From assembly GCA_027924585.1 (NCBI GenBank), contig BSBM01000186.1, forward strand, positions 1,612,001 to 1,676,000: 64,000 nucleotides of DNA, read 5' to 3'. This DNA comes from Larix kaempferi (lineage: Eukaryota > Streptophyta > Pinopsida > Pinales > Pinaceae). Position 1 is the stretch's first letter. Each line of letters starts with the position of its first letter. The notes below the pieces were generated by a model, which was given only the letters and a program-made list of their open reading frames with translations, had not been told where the DNA came from and searched no databases. This document shows positions 34,017 through 44,048 of the stretch, piece by piece. Both the position numbers and the translations under genes were made by a program.

Positions 34017-34516
34017 GTATCAACCTGATACTCACCATACATCATCCTGATGTACACATGATCATCCTGATCATCATCATTGCATCGTCCTGATGCAAGT
34101 CATATGGAGCAACATCCTGAATCTCGTCATCCATGATCATCATGATCATACAATGCATCTACCTGATGCATACCAAGTATCTACCTGATACATATTGCCA
34201 TATATGATCCACCTAATCATACAATGTATCCACCTGATACATACATAGTTACATGATCCACACAATCTATCCACCTGATATATATCAACATACATTATCT
34301 ACCTGATCATACACAGTATCCACCTAATACATATATAGATACATGGTCCAAGCATCCAACATGATGGATATACAAATACATATAAATGATCCAACTAATC
34401 ATATCCAGCATCCAACATGATGCGTACATACATATACATATAAATGATCCAACTGATCATATCCAGCATCATCCTGATGCATATATAGAGTAGTAACTGG
34501 AGTATCATCCTGATGC
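34017..34516 (-). repeat. Array of about 19 micro-hairpins with covarying stems in copia B 3' UTR
   Basis: Units of 15-20 bp spaced about 20-30 bp apart fit N(1-4)ATC - 5 or 6 loop bases - GAT N(1-4). Examples: GTATC-AACCT-GATAC (34,017), TACATC-ATCCT-GATGTA, TTGCATC-GTCCT-GATGCAA, ATGCATC-TACCT-GATGCAT, TGTATC-CACCT-GATACA, ATGATC-CAACT-GATCAT, GCATC-ATCCT-GATGC. The loop is mostly NNCCT or NAACT. Outer stem bases differ between units but remain complementary. A few units have one mismatch or a G-U pair. No reading frame is conserved. Confidence 0.9.
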
Positions 34517-34597
34517 TCATCATCTAGTGCTTACATCCATAGCCATGTGAAGGATCCCCTTCCAACATGCTAGGAATGGCTACAGCAAATGTCTCCA

Positions 34598-36030
34598 TCA
34601 CTTCTTCCTTGAAGTGTCATCGATTTGAAGAACACCAAGCCTCTCTCTGAAGTACTTGAACTTCACTCTGGCTAGTGGCATCGTCAATACATCTGCAATC
34701 TGCTCATTCGTCGCAACATACAGAAGCTTCACTGCTCCTCTCTACACCATATCCCTGATATAGTGATATTTTATCTCTATGTGTTTCAACATGTCATGGA
34801 ACACCGGGTTCTTAGACAGCTTCACACAACTCTAGTTGTCACAAAATATACCAGTAGCCTCCAGCGGTACACCAAATAACTTAGACAGTAGCTTTGGAAG
34901 CCATATTGCCTCACAACTAACTAAACAAGCTTCAACATACTCTACTTTGGCTATACTCAGTGCTACACAAGACTGCTTCCTGCTAAACCAAGAGATCACA
35001 CCTGATCCCATACTGAAGCAACACCCAGAAGTGCTCTTCCTATCTGCAGCACTACCTGCCCATTCTAAATCAACATAACCCTGTAGGTTAAACTTTTGAT
35101 TTGCATCATACTTGAGCCCATAATCAACTTACCCTTCAGGTACCTCAGAATATGCTTTACAACAACCAGGTGAACACTCTTTGGATCCGTCAGGAAATGG
35201 CTCAATGTGTTCACCGAAAAGCAAATATCTGGTCTTGTGTTCGTCAAGTACATCAAGGACCTAATCATCTGACGATACATAGTGATATCAACCGGCTCAG
35301 ATGAAGCATCACAAAGAAGCTTCAGGTTTGATGCCATAGGTGTGGCTATGGCCTTGCAGTCCATCATCCTGAACCTCTTCAGGATCTCTACTGCATACTT
35401 CCCTTGTCCAAGGAAGATCTACACTCTGCCACACCTCCATACCTAGAAAATAGTGCATCATCCACAAGTTCTTCATCTCGAACTCGGAAGCAAGCTTCCG
35501 CTGCATGTCAGCAATCAATCTATCTTCACCTGTAATAAACAGGTCATCCATATACAAAAGTAGTATCACTAGATTTCCTTCCTCAACCTTCTAGTAAAGA
35601 TTGGAATCCGCTTTACTCTTGGTAAAGGCCAAACTGGATAGAAAGATGTCTATCCTACCATACCAAGTTCTGCACGTATATGACTCCCTGTCATGTGTCT
35701 CAGAACCAAGTGGTTGCTCCACATACACTTCTTCTTCAACTACACCATTCAAGAAAGTTGTCTTGAAATCCATCTGGTGTATCTTCCATTTCATCACTGC
35801 AGCCAAAGAAAGTACAGATCTAATGGAAGTGTATCTGGCTACAGGAGTAAAAGTCTCTATGCTACCACCTGCAGCATGCTTGATCTTATAGATCCTCTTG
35901 GAAGTCACTACAGACTCCCCTTTAGGTCTTGGGACTGCATCCCAAACATCTTCATGATCAACTGGTACTCCTCGATCATGGAATTCTTCCCAGATCCTAG
36001 GAACTTCAATATCTTCAATATTTTCAATAG
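34598..36030 (-). pseudogene. Copia B reverse transcriptase and RNase H (decayed, internal deletion)
   Basis: On the minus strand from about 36,030: VWDAVPRPKGES, RIYKIKHAAGGSIE, then directly TFTPVARYTSIRS, so the KYKARFVARGFSQ segment present in copia A has been lost (roughly 20 codons). It continues with HQMDFKTTFLNG, EVYVEQP and LLYMDDLFITG (Met where copia RT normally has Val), near 35,550. Frame changes follow near 35,415 and 35,070. RNase H (GYVDLEWAGSAADRKSTSG; Leu replaces the catalytic-type Asp of TDADWAG) extends to the TGA at 34,598-34,600. The gene cannot make a complete pol product. Confidence 0.88.
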
Positions 36031-36500
36031 ATAACTTTGTTGTTGAACAAATGTTGTAGTCCTTCTTTTGTAGGTGATGGTATATGATCTTTCCTACACA
36101 ACAAGTTAAATTGCATGATTAGAAAACATCTCATAGTTTTCAGAACAAATTCTTACACATAAATAAATATGTCATACAGTCATGCAATTATCTTAGCCAA
36201 TGCTTCAATACAACATTTATCCATATCCGGTAACATTCTAGATGCCTTCCAATCTCTACCAGAACATTGTTAAAAGTGTGCACAACTCCCAACATGTCAA
36301 CAAAGAGGTTTCATTCTAGATAAGTAGCAATGGAATGTTGTACAGTGCCATAGGCCACTTACCCATGTATATTAGTATTATACTGTTCATCAATGCAACT
36401 ATGCATAATACACAACCTAATTCTAGGAACATGAGTATATACATTATTGAATAGTATTATTTAAACAATAAAATATGCAAGGAATGATAATTCAAATACT
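36031..36500 (-). other. Non-coding insert between RT and integrase fragments of copia B
   Basis: About 470 bp of AT-rich, non-coding sequence occupies the place where the rest of integrase and the linker should be. No LTR ends or terminal inverted repeats are visible. Its origin is unknown. Confidence 0.45.
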
Positions 36501-36603
36501 TATCTTTGTTTGTTTGTTGGGTTGACTCCTTCTCAGTCTTTGCTTCTTTTCTGCAACTCCACTCTGATGTGGATTGTGAGAAGTGGTCAACTCCCTCTGA
36601 ATA
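36501..36603 (-). pseudogene. Copia B integrase fragment
   Basis: The minus strand reads IQRELTTSHNPHQSGVAEKK, matching the conserved region around the catalytic Glu of copia integrases (family form near GIKRELTTP, then QQNGVAERKN). Only about 35 codons are kept. The tandem repeat at 36,604-36,833 lies directly upstream on the minus strand. Confidence 0.75.
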
Positions 36604-36833
36604 TCTGCATCCTTCCAGAAACTACTGGAGTGTGTATCTTCTTGATCTTTGCTTCCTTGCAGGAAACAACTGGAGTGTGCTCCCTCTTGATCTTTTCTTC
36701 CTTGTAGGAACAACTGGAGTGTGCTCCCTCTTGATATTTGCTTCCTTGCAGGAAACAACTAGAGTGTGCTCCCTCTTGATCTTTGCTTCCTTGCAAGAAG
36801 AACTGGAGTGTGCTCCCTATTGATCTTTGCTTC
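36604..36833 (-). repeat. 45-bp tandem repeat derived from integrase coding sequence (copia B)
   Basis: Five copies of a 44-45 bp unit (plus-strand core TTGCTTCCTTGCAGGAAACA). On the minus strand a copy reads SCKEAKIKREHTPVV, which resembles the FCKEAGIKRELTTP segment of copia A integrase at the corresponding place (31,370-31,410). The unit is therefore probably an in-frame expansion of integrase coding sequence. One-base indels break the frame between copies. Confidence 0.8.
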
Positions 36834-37694
36834 CTGGATTACTTGTCCTTGAACTTATATCCATCACTATGCATGCTTATTAGTATCATCATTTTGTTAT
36901 CCTCGAGGTCTCATACATAATCACACATTCATTAGTATAATCTTAATACTATCAAAACACAATAATATTAAACATGTATAGTCATGATCATTTCAAACAC
37001 AAATAATAAACATTAGTATTCAAGGTTTCAGGGAAGTCTTCTTTTACTCATGCATATTCTTATTTGATCATAGGAATCTTCTGGTTAGTTAAATCATCAA
37101 TCAAGATAAGAGACATAAAATGCATAAACCCTTGATTACTTACATTTCTAACTTTATGAATAAACAAAACCAATCATACCAAGTATACTTATATAAGGGA
37201 TCCTAACACAAGGTAGGATTCTAACTTGATATAGGAAAAACATACCTGGATTGGTATGTTAGCTAGTTATGTCTAACATACCAACATGATGTCTTCTTGT
37301 TCTCTTCAATGACTTGTACTAGTAACCTGCATATCTCATAGGTTAACCATTATAGAACAAAGTTATACATACCTCCCAAATAGATCTTCTAAGTGATCCA
37401 TGACAATGGATGAATCTTTGTCCTCATGTCATCATGATCATATGTTCTTGAACTAGAACATGATTTGTCTTTCTTGGTGTACCTTTCATGTTAGCGGACA
37501 ACATAAACCTCATACAACACCATAATGCATTAGTACAATCATAAGTGTCAACACCCTAATCAATGAATATCTTCTATCATGCATTCATAATTTTATTAAG
37601 GTGATACGACAAGTCTAAATTTAATCAAGATTGTACTAACCGTAATAACATGAAGACAAACATACCATAAAATTAACAAATCTTGAAACATACC
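36834..37694 (-). other. Non-coding insert in copia B with splice-donor-like sites and an inverted repeat
   Basis: AT-rich sequence between the gag and integrase fragments, where the rest of gag, protease and early integrase should be. On the minus strand CAG-GTATGT (near 37,250), GAG-GTATGT (near 37,375), CAG-GTATGT and CAG-GTATGA (near 37,690-37,715) resemble 5' splice sites. A perfect 12-bp inverted repeat, TTGGTATGTTAG and CTAACATACCAA, spans 37,251-37,284 with a 10-base loop. No exon with recognisable coding content was found. Origin unresolved. Confidence 0.4.
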
Positions 37695-37870
37695 TGGATG
37701 AGTCATACCTGTCGATATTCCTTGTAATCTTCTTATGTAAGGCCTTAGCCTCATCTCCCTCTGAAACAGGAACTTCTTCACTTATGCAGGTGACAAATCC
37801 ATTCTCTTCTAGGATTAACCCAATCCACTTGATTTGCAGGAACTGGATCTGGAGCTGGATTAGGGTTTGT
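37695..37870 (-). pseudogene. Copia B gag fragment
   Basis: The minus strand reads WIGLILEENGFVTCISEEVP and then EGDEAKALHKKITRN, clearly related to the N-terminal gag of copia A (YRIGLILEENDLVQYIKDEV) at 40,140-40,240. Only about 50 codons remain before the non-coding insert. Confidence 0.75.
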
Positions 37871-38970
37871 CAGAGAAACCCTAAAAATTCAAACTTTTGA
37901 AAGGATAGAAACATGCACCTTGATGAATTGATCAAGCTGGTATACTCATAATTTGAAAACTGCAAAGTTTCACCCCTCAAATTTGCCTTTGAAACTTCCA
38001 GATTCACTGGACATGACCCCGAACTAGGGTTTGATAAAGCCCACCCTTCTTCCCAATCAAAAGGTTCGATCCAAGGCTCTAAGCTTCTATTTTTCTAAGG
38101 AGCTTCCAGCCATGGTCACAGATTTCAAAAGTTTCCATTTTTGTAGAAGCCCTAATTTTCCACTTTTCCGATCAAACTCCTGAACTAGGGTCTGATCAAG
38201 CTCGGCCTTCTGCCCAACCAAAAATTCTAATATTCATCTCTAAATTTCTATTTTGATGAGTAGCATTCAGTTGTAGTCTCTGATTACAAAAATTCCAACT
38301 TTCTCCGACACCCAAAATTCTGGAAGCCATGAATGAAGGTGCTCAAAAAATAATTCTGTTTTGACAGAAATATGTACCTGATTGTTTCTGGTGTAACTCC
38401 AAACTTTTCGATCCATAGGGTCTGAAATTGTTTTTTGTGATAGCCCAACCTGTCATATTTCCAACCCCATAGGTCTCACCTCAAATGGATTCTTTGAGAG
38501 AGAGTTATTCCAAGTGTCGCAACGCGATCTGTTTATGGGATAACACAGGAGAGCAAACTTGTACGGCTTGTCACATGTCACTAGTTCAGTTTCAGCCTCT
38601 AAAAAAGTTACCTGAGAAAGTAGAGTCCATTCCCTACCTGTCACTTTTTATGAAATTTCATTTGGAGCTTCCTATCCCAGGTTATGACCTTTTTTCCAAG
38701 GTCACCTGTTTATGACTGAGATGTGGAAGAGAGAAAAACCCTATATTGTACAGATCATAAATCACAAAGTACAACGAATTAGAGGTTTTCCTTAGGACAC
38801 AAGGTACATGAGGATCTTCGTTTCTCCCTATTCGATCTTCAAACACTGAAACCTCACCGAACTTTATTTATAGAGAAAGTGCTACGATGACTAGTTTTTT
38901 CTATATCAATCCCTAGCATCGCAATTGCAACAAGTGTCATACATGCCATACCATGCCTTCTTTCAGGCTA
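37871..38970 (-). other. Copia B 5' leader
   Basis: Non-coding sequence between the primer site and the gag fragment. It shares blocks with the copia A leader (40,500-40,700), such as ACTAGGGTTTGA and AAAATTCCAACTTT. One block appears twice (about 38,010-38,160 and 38,170-38,320). Confidence 0.65.
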
Positions 38971-38982
38971 GCTCTGATACCA
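38971..38982 (-). other. Copia B primer-binding site (initiator Met-tRNA)
   Basis: The minus strand reads TGGTATCAGAGC directly after the 5' LTR, the standard copia site for priming minus-strand DNA synthesis by initiator methionine tRNA. Confidence 0.95.
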
Positions 38983-39627
38983 TGTTAGTTTTTCAGAATT
39001 TACTTCAATATGATCTAGGATCTTAACTGAGAGAACAACATGTACAGCATATCTACAGCATATCAATCATGAACACAATAATGCAAGCACACAATAGACA
39101 CACATTTTACTTGGGGAAAACCATAAAGGTGAAAAACCCCAATAAATTCCTCAGAGATAGATACAGAAATGATACAACCCAAGCATAAGAGATAAACATC
39201 TCCTAGAAGCAACTTCTCCTCCTCCACAAGTGCGCCACTCTCCCGAGAGTGTGAGAGAGAATAGAATGATCAAATAGAGTGCCTCCCGCACTCTATTTAT
39301 ACTTGACTTGACTTGCCTAATAACCTTTACTAGGTCGGCCTTAACTTAGCCACATAACATAATGCTTCCTGGGCCAACCCCCAATAGGGTGGTCTAATAA
39401 CCCTTTGACCCACATGAATTATACAGGGCCGACCCCAACAAGGTGGTCTAATAACCCATCAAGTATAAGTTACGACACTTACAATATAAATGATGACACT
39501 TCCGTATAGAGGAATAATAACATCTCTATAGGAATACAAACACTTCCATATAGAGGAATAATACCATCTCTATAGGAGTATAATGTACATATATGAAATA
39601 CATTCTGAAGTTACATATACATCAACA
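38983..39627 (-). repeat. Copia B 5' LTR (645 bp)
   Basis: TGTTAGTTTTTCAG to TACATCAACA, partner of 32,527-33,171. A good minus-strand TATA box (TATAAATAGAG, complement of 39,291-39,302) lies about mid-LTR. Confidence 0.94.
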
Positions 39628-40344
39628 GTGGCCATTATTCTTGGAGTTAAAATGAGTCCTTCTTCTTCTTCTGGTGTGAGTAGCCAAAGCTTGGTCATAC
39701 TCCTTGAGAAGGGCTTCTCTATTGGCTACCCTAGCTTCTTCCTAAATGCAATCCTCCCATACCACATCAAACTTCATACTTTCTTTCCTGGCACACATAG
39801 TTTGGATGAATGACTCCCAAGGTTTAGTGAGACCATTTAGAGCAGTCATGACTAGTTCATCTTCATCAAGGGTATCTCCAATGGCATATAGTTGTTCCTT
39901 GAACTGGGAAACCCTTGAGAAATAATCTTGAATAGATTCTCCTTTATTCACCTTGGTGCTCTTCAATTTAGCTCTCAGATTCATCTTCCTATTGATGTTC
40001 TTTCCCTCATACATTCTGGAAAGGGCATCATACATTTCCTTTATGGTCTTCTTGGATGCCACTTGGGGAATCAAGTAGTCTTTGATAGAATTAGCAATGA
40101 TTCTCTTTTCCCTAATTAGGTCCTTCCTATACTTATCTTTGGATTCATCTTCTTTAGGTTCTGCAACCTCATCTTTAATATATTGGACAAGATCATTCTC
40201 TTCAAGAATGAGACCAATTCTGTATTTCCATGTTCGGAAATTTTATATACCCTCTAGCTTGTCTTCAAGCTTAGTGCTTGGAGCGATCTTATCTAGGGGA
40301 CAAAGAGATTGAAGTTTCTCAAGAGATAGAATAACACTTACCAT
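39628..40344 (-). pseudogene. Copia A gag, N-terminal part (split by copia B)
   Basis: Minus-strand UBN2-type Gag. The likely ATG is at 40,344 (MVSVILSLEKLQ), followed by an in-frame TAA near 40,242 and then YRIGLILEENDLVQYIKDEV, NSIKDYLIPQVASKKTIKEM and the conserved LRAKLKSTKVNKGESIQDYF; 39,742-40,074 is open. A TAG near 39,740 precedes EEARVANREALLKEYDQALA, and coding continues up to the copia B target site. It resumes at 32,526 with the zinc knuckle. Gag forms the virus-like particle in the cytoplasm. Confidence 0.9.
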
Positions 40345-40714
40345 GAGATGTGCTTGATTGAGTTGAAGGTTTTGGTGTGTTCTGCTTCTCGAAACTTCAA
40401 CTTTTTTTCCTTCTAGATCTGCAACAAAATTTCTGGTTTTTTGGTGCACAGGTTCACAGCTTTTCTGGTTCACTGGTGCAGAGGTGCGCACTTTTTCTGG
40501 TTTTCTAGTCCAGAAGTCAAACTAGGGTTTGACAAAGCTCAGGGTTATACCCAACCAAAAATATCGATCCAGGGCTCAAAACTTTGATTTTGAGGAGGGC
40601 TATCCAGCCATGCAATCAGAATCCAAAAATTCCAACTTTTGCAGAAACCCTAATTTTCACCGGAGGAGGAGAGAGAGATATTTTCACCTTGTGAAAGATA
40701 TCCTATTCAGGCTA

Positions 40715-40726
40715 GCTCTGATACCA
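40715..40726 (-). other. Copia A primer-binding site (initiator Met-tRNA)
   Basis: The minus strand reads TGGTATCAGAGC immediately after the 5' LTR, with no gap. Confidence 0.95.
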
Positions 40727-41226
40727 TGTTAAGTTTATACTAATTTGACTAGCAAGATCACTAAAAGAAACACAATCACAAGATATACAAACATTTACCC
40801 TGGGAAACCCTCATGGGGTAGAAAACCCAACAAAGCTTTCCTCAAAATAGATGATCAACCAAATACAAGATGTAGAAACCAAACAAGAGCTCCTCCTCCT
40901 CCTATGCACACCTCTCTCTCACTTGTGCACTACCCCTGAGTGAGTGAATGGATGAGATAAGTGAGGAACATCCTCCTCTACTTATACTCATCTCCCGAAT
41001 GACCTTTTACCCTAATGGGGCCGACCTCTCCCAGGAGAGTCTAATAACCCCCAAATAATAAAATTAGGGCCGACCTCACATGGGAGATCTAATAACCCTA
41101 GTTACCACATTCTCTCGGAGGAATAACCATCTCTGGATATACAATAAGGTCACCACGGAGGAATGTACCATCTCCAAAATAATAAAATACAAATATAATA
41201 TTCTTGGTAGTTACAATATTTCAACA
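40727..41226 (-). repeat. Copia A 5' LTR (500 bp)
   Basis: Partner of 26,985-27,485. Minus-strand TATA-like element near 40,977-40,988. It contains the inverted repeat CTCTCC-CA-GGAGAG and two GGAGGAAT...CCATCTC modules like those in the copia B LTR. Confidence 0.94.
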
Positions 41227-42119
41227 TTAACAAGCGTGAACGTGACAAGTTCGCTTGGAAATCTTTTTGTATTTTGAAAGCATGAAAAGATCTTAAAGAT
41301 AGACTCTGGGGGAGTACTTTTCCGTAGGATTTTAACGAGCCTGGAAAAGTGATAAACCATAAATTGGTAACTTATTCTCATGGTTTTAAGAGCATGAGAA
41401 AGAATAAAGAGTAAGCTCATCATCATTAAATAATTACAATCTAACAGATAAAAAATAACAACAAAAATACACAAGGGGTGTTCGTACCTAAGATGACCGT
41501 TCCAATGTGAGAATGGCACAAAACGAATAATTAAAAATTCTTGCACACTCGAAAGCTAAGTCAAATAGTCAACTGGGTGTTCAAAAAATGATCCAAACTA
41601 TAGCAAATGACCTAAAAGAATCAAATATTTGAAAAAGAATATTCCACTTATTTATAAATAGAAAAAATCGACCAAATATAGTTACCATTGTTCATTTGCC
41701 AACTTGGGGAGAAGAAGTGTCATTTGGAGCCAAAAGTTCACTCGTCGATTCTGGGAGCTACAAGCAACCATTTCACCAACCGTTCGAAGCAGGTAACCCT
41801 AAACGTCATCCAACACATTTGTAGTGGTTTACAATTTTGAATTTAGTTCATTTTTGGGATTTTTAGCTTGGTTTGTGAAAGGGCTATTGCGTCCTCAGGT
41901 CATCCCAGGTCGCCTTTACGAGAACTGCGATGAATCTGGGTCATCGCAAATCCCGCAAAGGTGGGTTGCGATGATGTCGTGCTGTCAGAATTGACGGGGT
42001 GTGACGGTAGAAACGTCCAACCCAACCATCAAACCTATCCCAAAAGATGAACTTTCACTGGTTGAAGTGAGTGCTAATGATGTTAAAATGCACCTTATGG
42101 CAGTTTAGTAGCATCCAAC
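41227..42119. other. Non-coding sequence upstream of the plant-mobile-domain ORF
   Basis: It begins with the right copia A target copy (TTAAC, 41,227-41,231). AT-rich to about 41,700, then more GC-rich with CpG-containing sequence up to the ATG at 42,120; the latter part would be the promoter and 5' UTR of the mobile-domain ORF. A weak ORF on the minus strand (41,211-41,546) has no motif. Confidence 0.5.
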
Positions 42120-43372
42120 ATGGTCTTAGAGTGGCGTGACCGAGAACATGAGGTAGATGACATACAAGCTGCAAATGATCCACAATGTGTAACAGCACTG
42201 AGGAACTGTGGTCTTCTAAAGTTCTTCCAGATCCAGGGCATGAGGCCCCAAATCCCCCTGCTGACGCATATGCTTAGATGTTGGGATGTGGCTCAACAGT
42301 ATTTTATGATCGGTGAGCATGTACTTACCATAGATGTCGAGGACATCTACTTTTTGATTGGATTGTCCTGGAGGGGGGACAATGTGACTCTTACTGGATC
42401 ATGGGGAAGTGATCGGACCATGGATGACATGATCCTACAACATTGTACTCCTCATACCCATGCTTCTAGTGGGAATATTCCCATTAAAGAGGTATGAGAT
42501 CGTCCACTGCGTGCCATTCGTTTTACCATCGTGAGGATAGCAAGGAGCCAAGCGGCTCTCCTAGCTACTAGGTCCCAGATGCTATATGCAGAGGACTATA
42601 TGTCTCCAAGATCTTCAAATGGTGCGAGGGACTCCTTGCTAACATCCAAGCTCAACTGACCAAGTGTCGGCGAGGGGAGCTCAAGTAGTTGAAACACGGG
42701 CCGATAGTTATCTCGTTTCGAATGGAGCCGGTTCCCCTCTTGCGTCCGTAGGTACCATTGGATGACAGGGATCCTAAGTATCCTCACATGGCTAGATGGA
42801 TAGAGGTGATGGCCCGAAATGGTGGGGGGCCCATCGTTGGACATGGTACTGAGTTCTTCACCTGGATAGAGGGCCAGTTGCTCATGGTATAGGATTACCC
42901 GTACAATGGTACGGATTACAGGGATGACCCAGGCTTGGCACTGCCCGAGGGAGCAGCATGGGGAGATATAGGTAAGAACAAATAACCCTTGTACTTTTTA
43001 GTTTTGTGCATTTATGATTTTTTTTTTATAGTGCTGACAAGTTAACAACATGTGTGTGCATATTTGGGCCCTGTGCAACCGGTAGGAGTTTCTCTTCTTG
43101 CGAGGAGAGGAGAGGGAACATCCATGCCCCCAGCTGCTCATGCTACCATCATGGAGATGGAGGATGTTTACGAGAACTTAAGCAGGTTGAAGTCAGTTGT
43201 TCATGAGCTGGCAGTGGATGATTTACCATGGCCCATGAAGAGGCATGTGGTTGGGGTGTCCGTGCACTTCAACGCATTGCTCCGTAGGGTGGTGACGGCA
43301 GTGGACTGCTTCCAAGTTCAGCAGGAGAGAGCTGCTAGATCTAGGGGTGCATGGGCTAGGCGTCAGGCCTGA
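42120..43372 (+). pseudogene. Plant mobile domain (PMD-like) ORF, antisense to a Tat-like gypsy element
   Basis: Starts at ATG 42,120 (MVLEWRDREHEVDDIQAAND). The PMD-like pattern LLKFFQIQGMRPQIPLLTHM and GEHVLTIDVEDIYFLIGLSW is clear. After a TGA at 42,495 the frame continues with AIRFTIVRIARSQAALLATR, shifts near 42,600, then reads LDDRDPKYPHMARWIEVMAR and FFTWIEGQLLMV with two TAG stops. Exon 1 ends at 42,971 before GTAAGA. A 60-bp intron (42,972-43,031, ending TTTTTTTTATAG) preserves the frame into exon 2, which has a single TAA and ends in RSRGAWARRQA at 43,372. PMD proteins also occur as transposon-borne ORFs, and Tat-lineage elements are known to carry antisense accessory ORFs. It faces the minus-strand pol at 43.6-47.9 kb and probably belongs to that element. 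Its role is unknown. Confidence 0.75.
42972..43031 (+). other. Probable intron of the plant-mobile-domain ORF
   Basis: Donor G-GTAAGA at 42,971-42,977 and acceptor after a T-rich run, TTTTTTTTATAG, at 43,031. The intron is 60 bp, short for a plant. Exon phases match. Confidence 0.6.
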
Positions 43373-43644
43373 TGTTGTTACTATGTATGTGCTGAGGGAT
43401 TAGAAGCCTTAGATTTTGTACTAATGAAAGCTATGAGGCTTCATATTTTGTAGAGACTCACTAAAATCCATCGTGCTTCAGATTTTGTACCAGCACTACT
43501 TTTTATGATTTATATATATATAGACATTTTTGGCAGTTTTATACATTATGTGTTTTAAATGGATGAATGATGTGATCTTGTTTATATGCTTGCTTATATA
43601 CAATGGATGATTTACATGTTATGAATGCTTTGAATTATGTGTGT
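43373..43644. other. Gap between converging ORFs
   Basis: AT-rich non-coding sequence between the ends of the plus-strand PMD ORF and the minus-strand RNase H. It probably holds both 3' ends; no clear signal could be fixed. Confidence 0.5.
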
Positions 43645-44048
43645 ACGATGTACCAATCCAAAATGAAGTTGGTCATCGAATCAACAACTGTGTTCATGTC
43701 TTGTGGAATGTGCGGGTATTGAATAGATTCAAAGGACCTTCCTAGGAGATGGACTCATCTAAAGAGACGGAGTAGAGTGGGATCATGGATAGCGTAGATC
43801 CGATTGAGATGGGAAACCACTAGTTATAAATCCAAATGGATGACAATGTGGTTCATACCCAAGGAAAGAGCATCGGTTAGGATTCCAATCACTGCCTGAT
43901 ACTCTACGGTGTTGTTGGTTGTGAATCCAAGACAATTTCCTCCTGAGCTAATGAGATCTCCTGTTGGGGAATAGAGTACCAAGGCTACCAAAGCAAGGTT
44001 ACGGGTATGTTGACTGGCGTCGTCCATGAATCCGTAGCAAGTTGCCAT
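43645..44048 (-). pseudogene. Second (Tat-type) RNase H downstream of integrase
   Basis: The minus strand reads YGFMDDASQHTRNLALVALV, YSPTGDLISSGGNCLGFTTN, NTVEYQAVIGILTDALSLGM and then VVSHLNRIYAIHDPTLLRLF, NTVVDSMTNFILDWYIV. This is the archaeal-like RNase H module known from Tat-lineage gypsy elements, which carry it in addition to the ordinary RNase H. One TAG lies near 43,757. It follows the integrase on the transcribed strand, separated by about 0.4 kb. Catalytic residues are partly recognisable (D in MDDAS, E in VEYQA, D in HLDL). Decayed. Confidence 0.75.

Larger units (their letters stand above)
32527..39627 (-). mobile_element. Ty1/copia element B, minus strand, nested in copia A
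   Basis: A 7,101-bp element with 645-bp LTRs at 32,527-33,171 and 38,983-39,627, an iMet primer site at 38,971-38,982, a polypurine tract (minus strand AAGAGGGAG) next to the 3' LTR, and target copies GTGAC (32,522-32,526) and GTGGC (39,628-39,632) that differ at one base. It splits A between gag and the zinc knuckle. The interior is heavily rearranged: leader, a short gag piece, non-coding inserts, an expanded integrase fragment, RT and RNase H, then a hairpin-filled 3' UTR. Protease and most of gag and integrase are missing, so it is non-autonomous. LTRs of A and B share several motifs, so these are related families. Confidence 0.92.
26985..41226 (-). mobile_element. Ty1/copia element A, minus strand, interrupted by copia B
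   Basis: Both LTRs, the iMet primer site and the polypurine tract are identifiable. Without copia B (7,101 bp plus a 5-bp duplication) the element is about 7.1 kb. On the minus strand the order is 5' LTR 40,727-41,226, primer site, leader, gag, protease, integrase, RT, RNase H, a long repeat-filled 3' UTR, polypurine tract and 3' LTR. Coding is decayed by stops, and RT has lost its catalytic box. LTR divergence makes it older than B, in keeping with the nesting. Confidence 0.93.

Noticed and set aside
27760-34516. CRISPR array
   Set aside because: Repeats are contiguous or diverged without unique spacers of fixed length, and lie in plant retrotransposon 3' UTRs.
36834-37694. A captured host gene with introns
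   Set aside because: Donor-like sites are present but no exon with recognisable protein content or matching acceptors was found; kept only as an open question.
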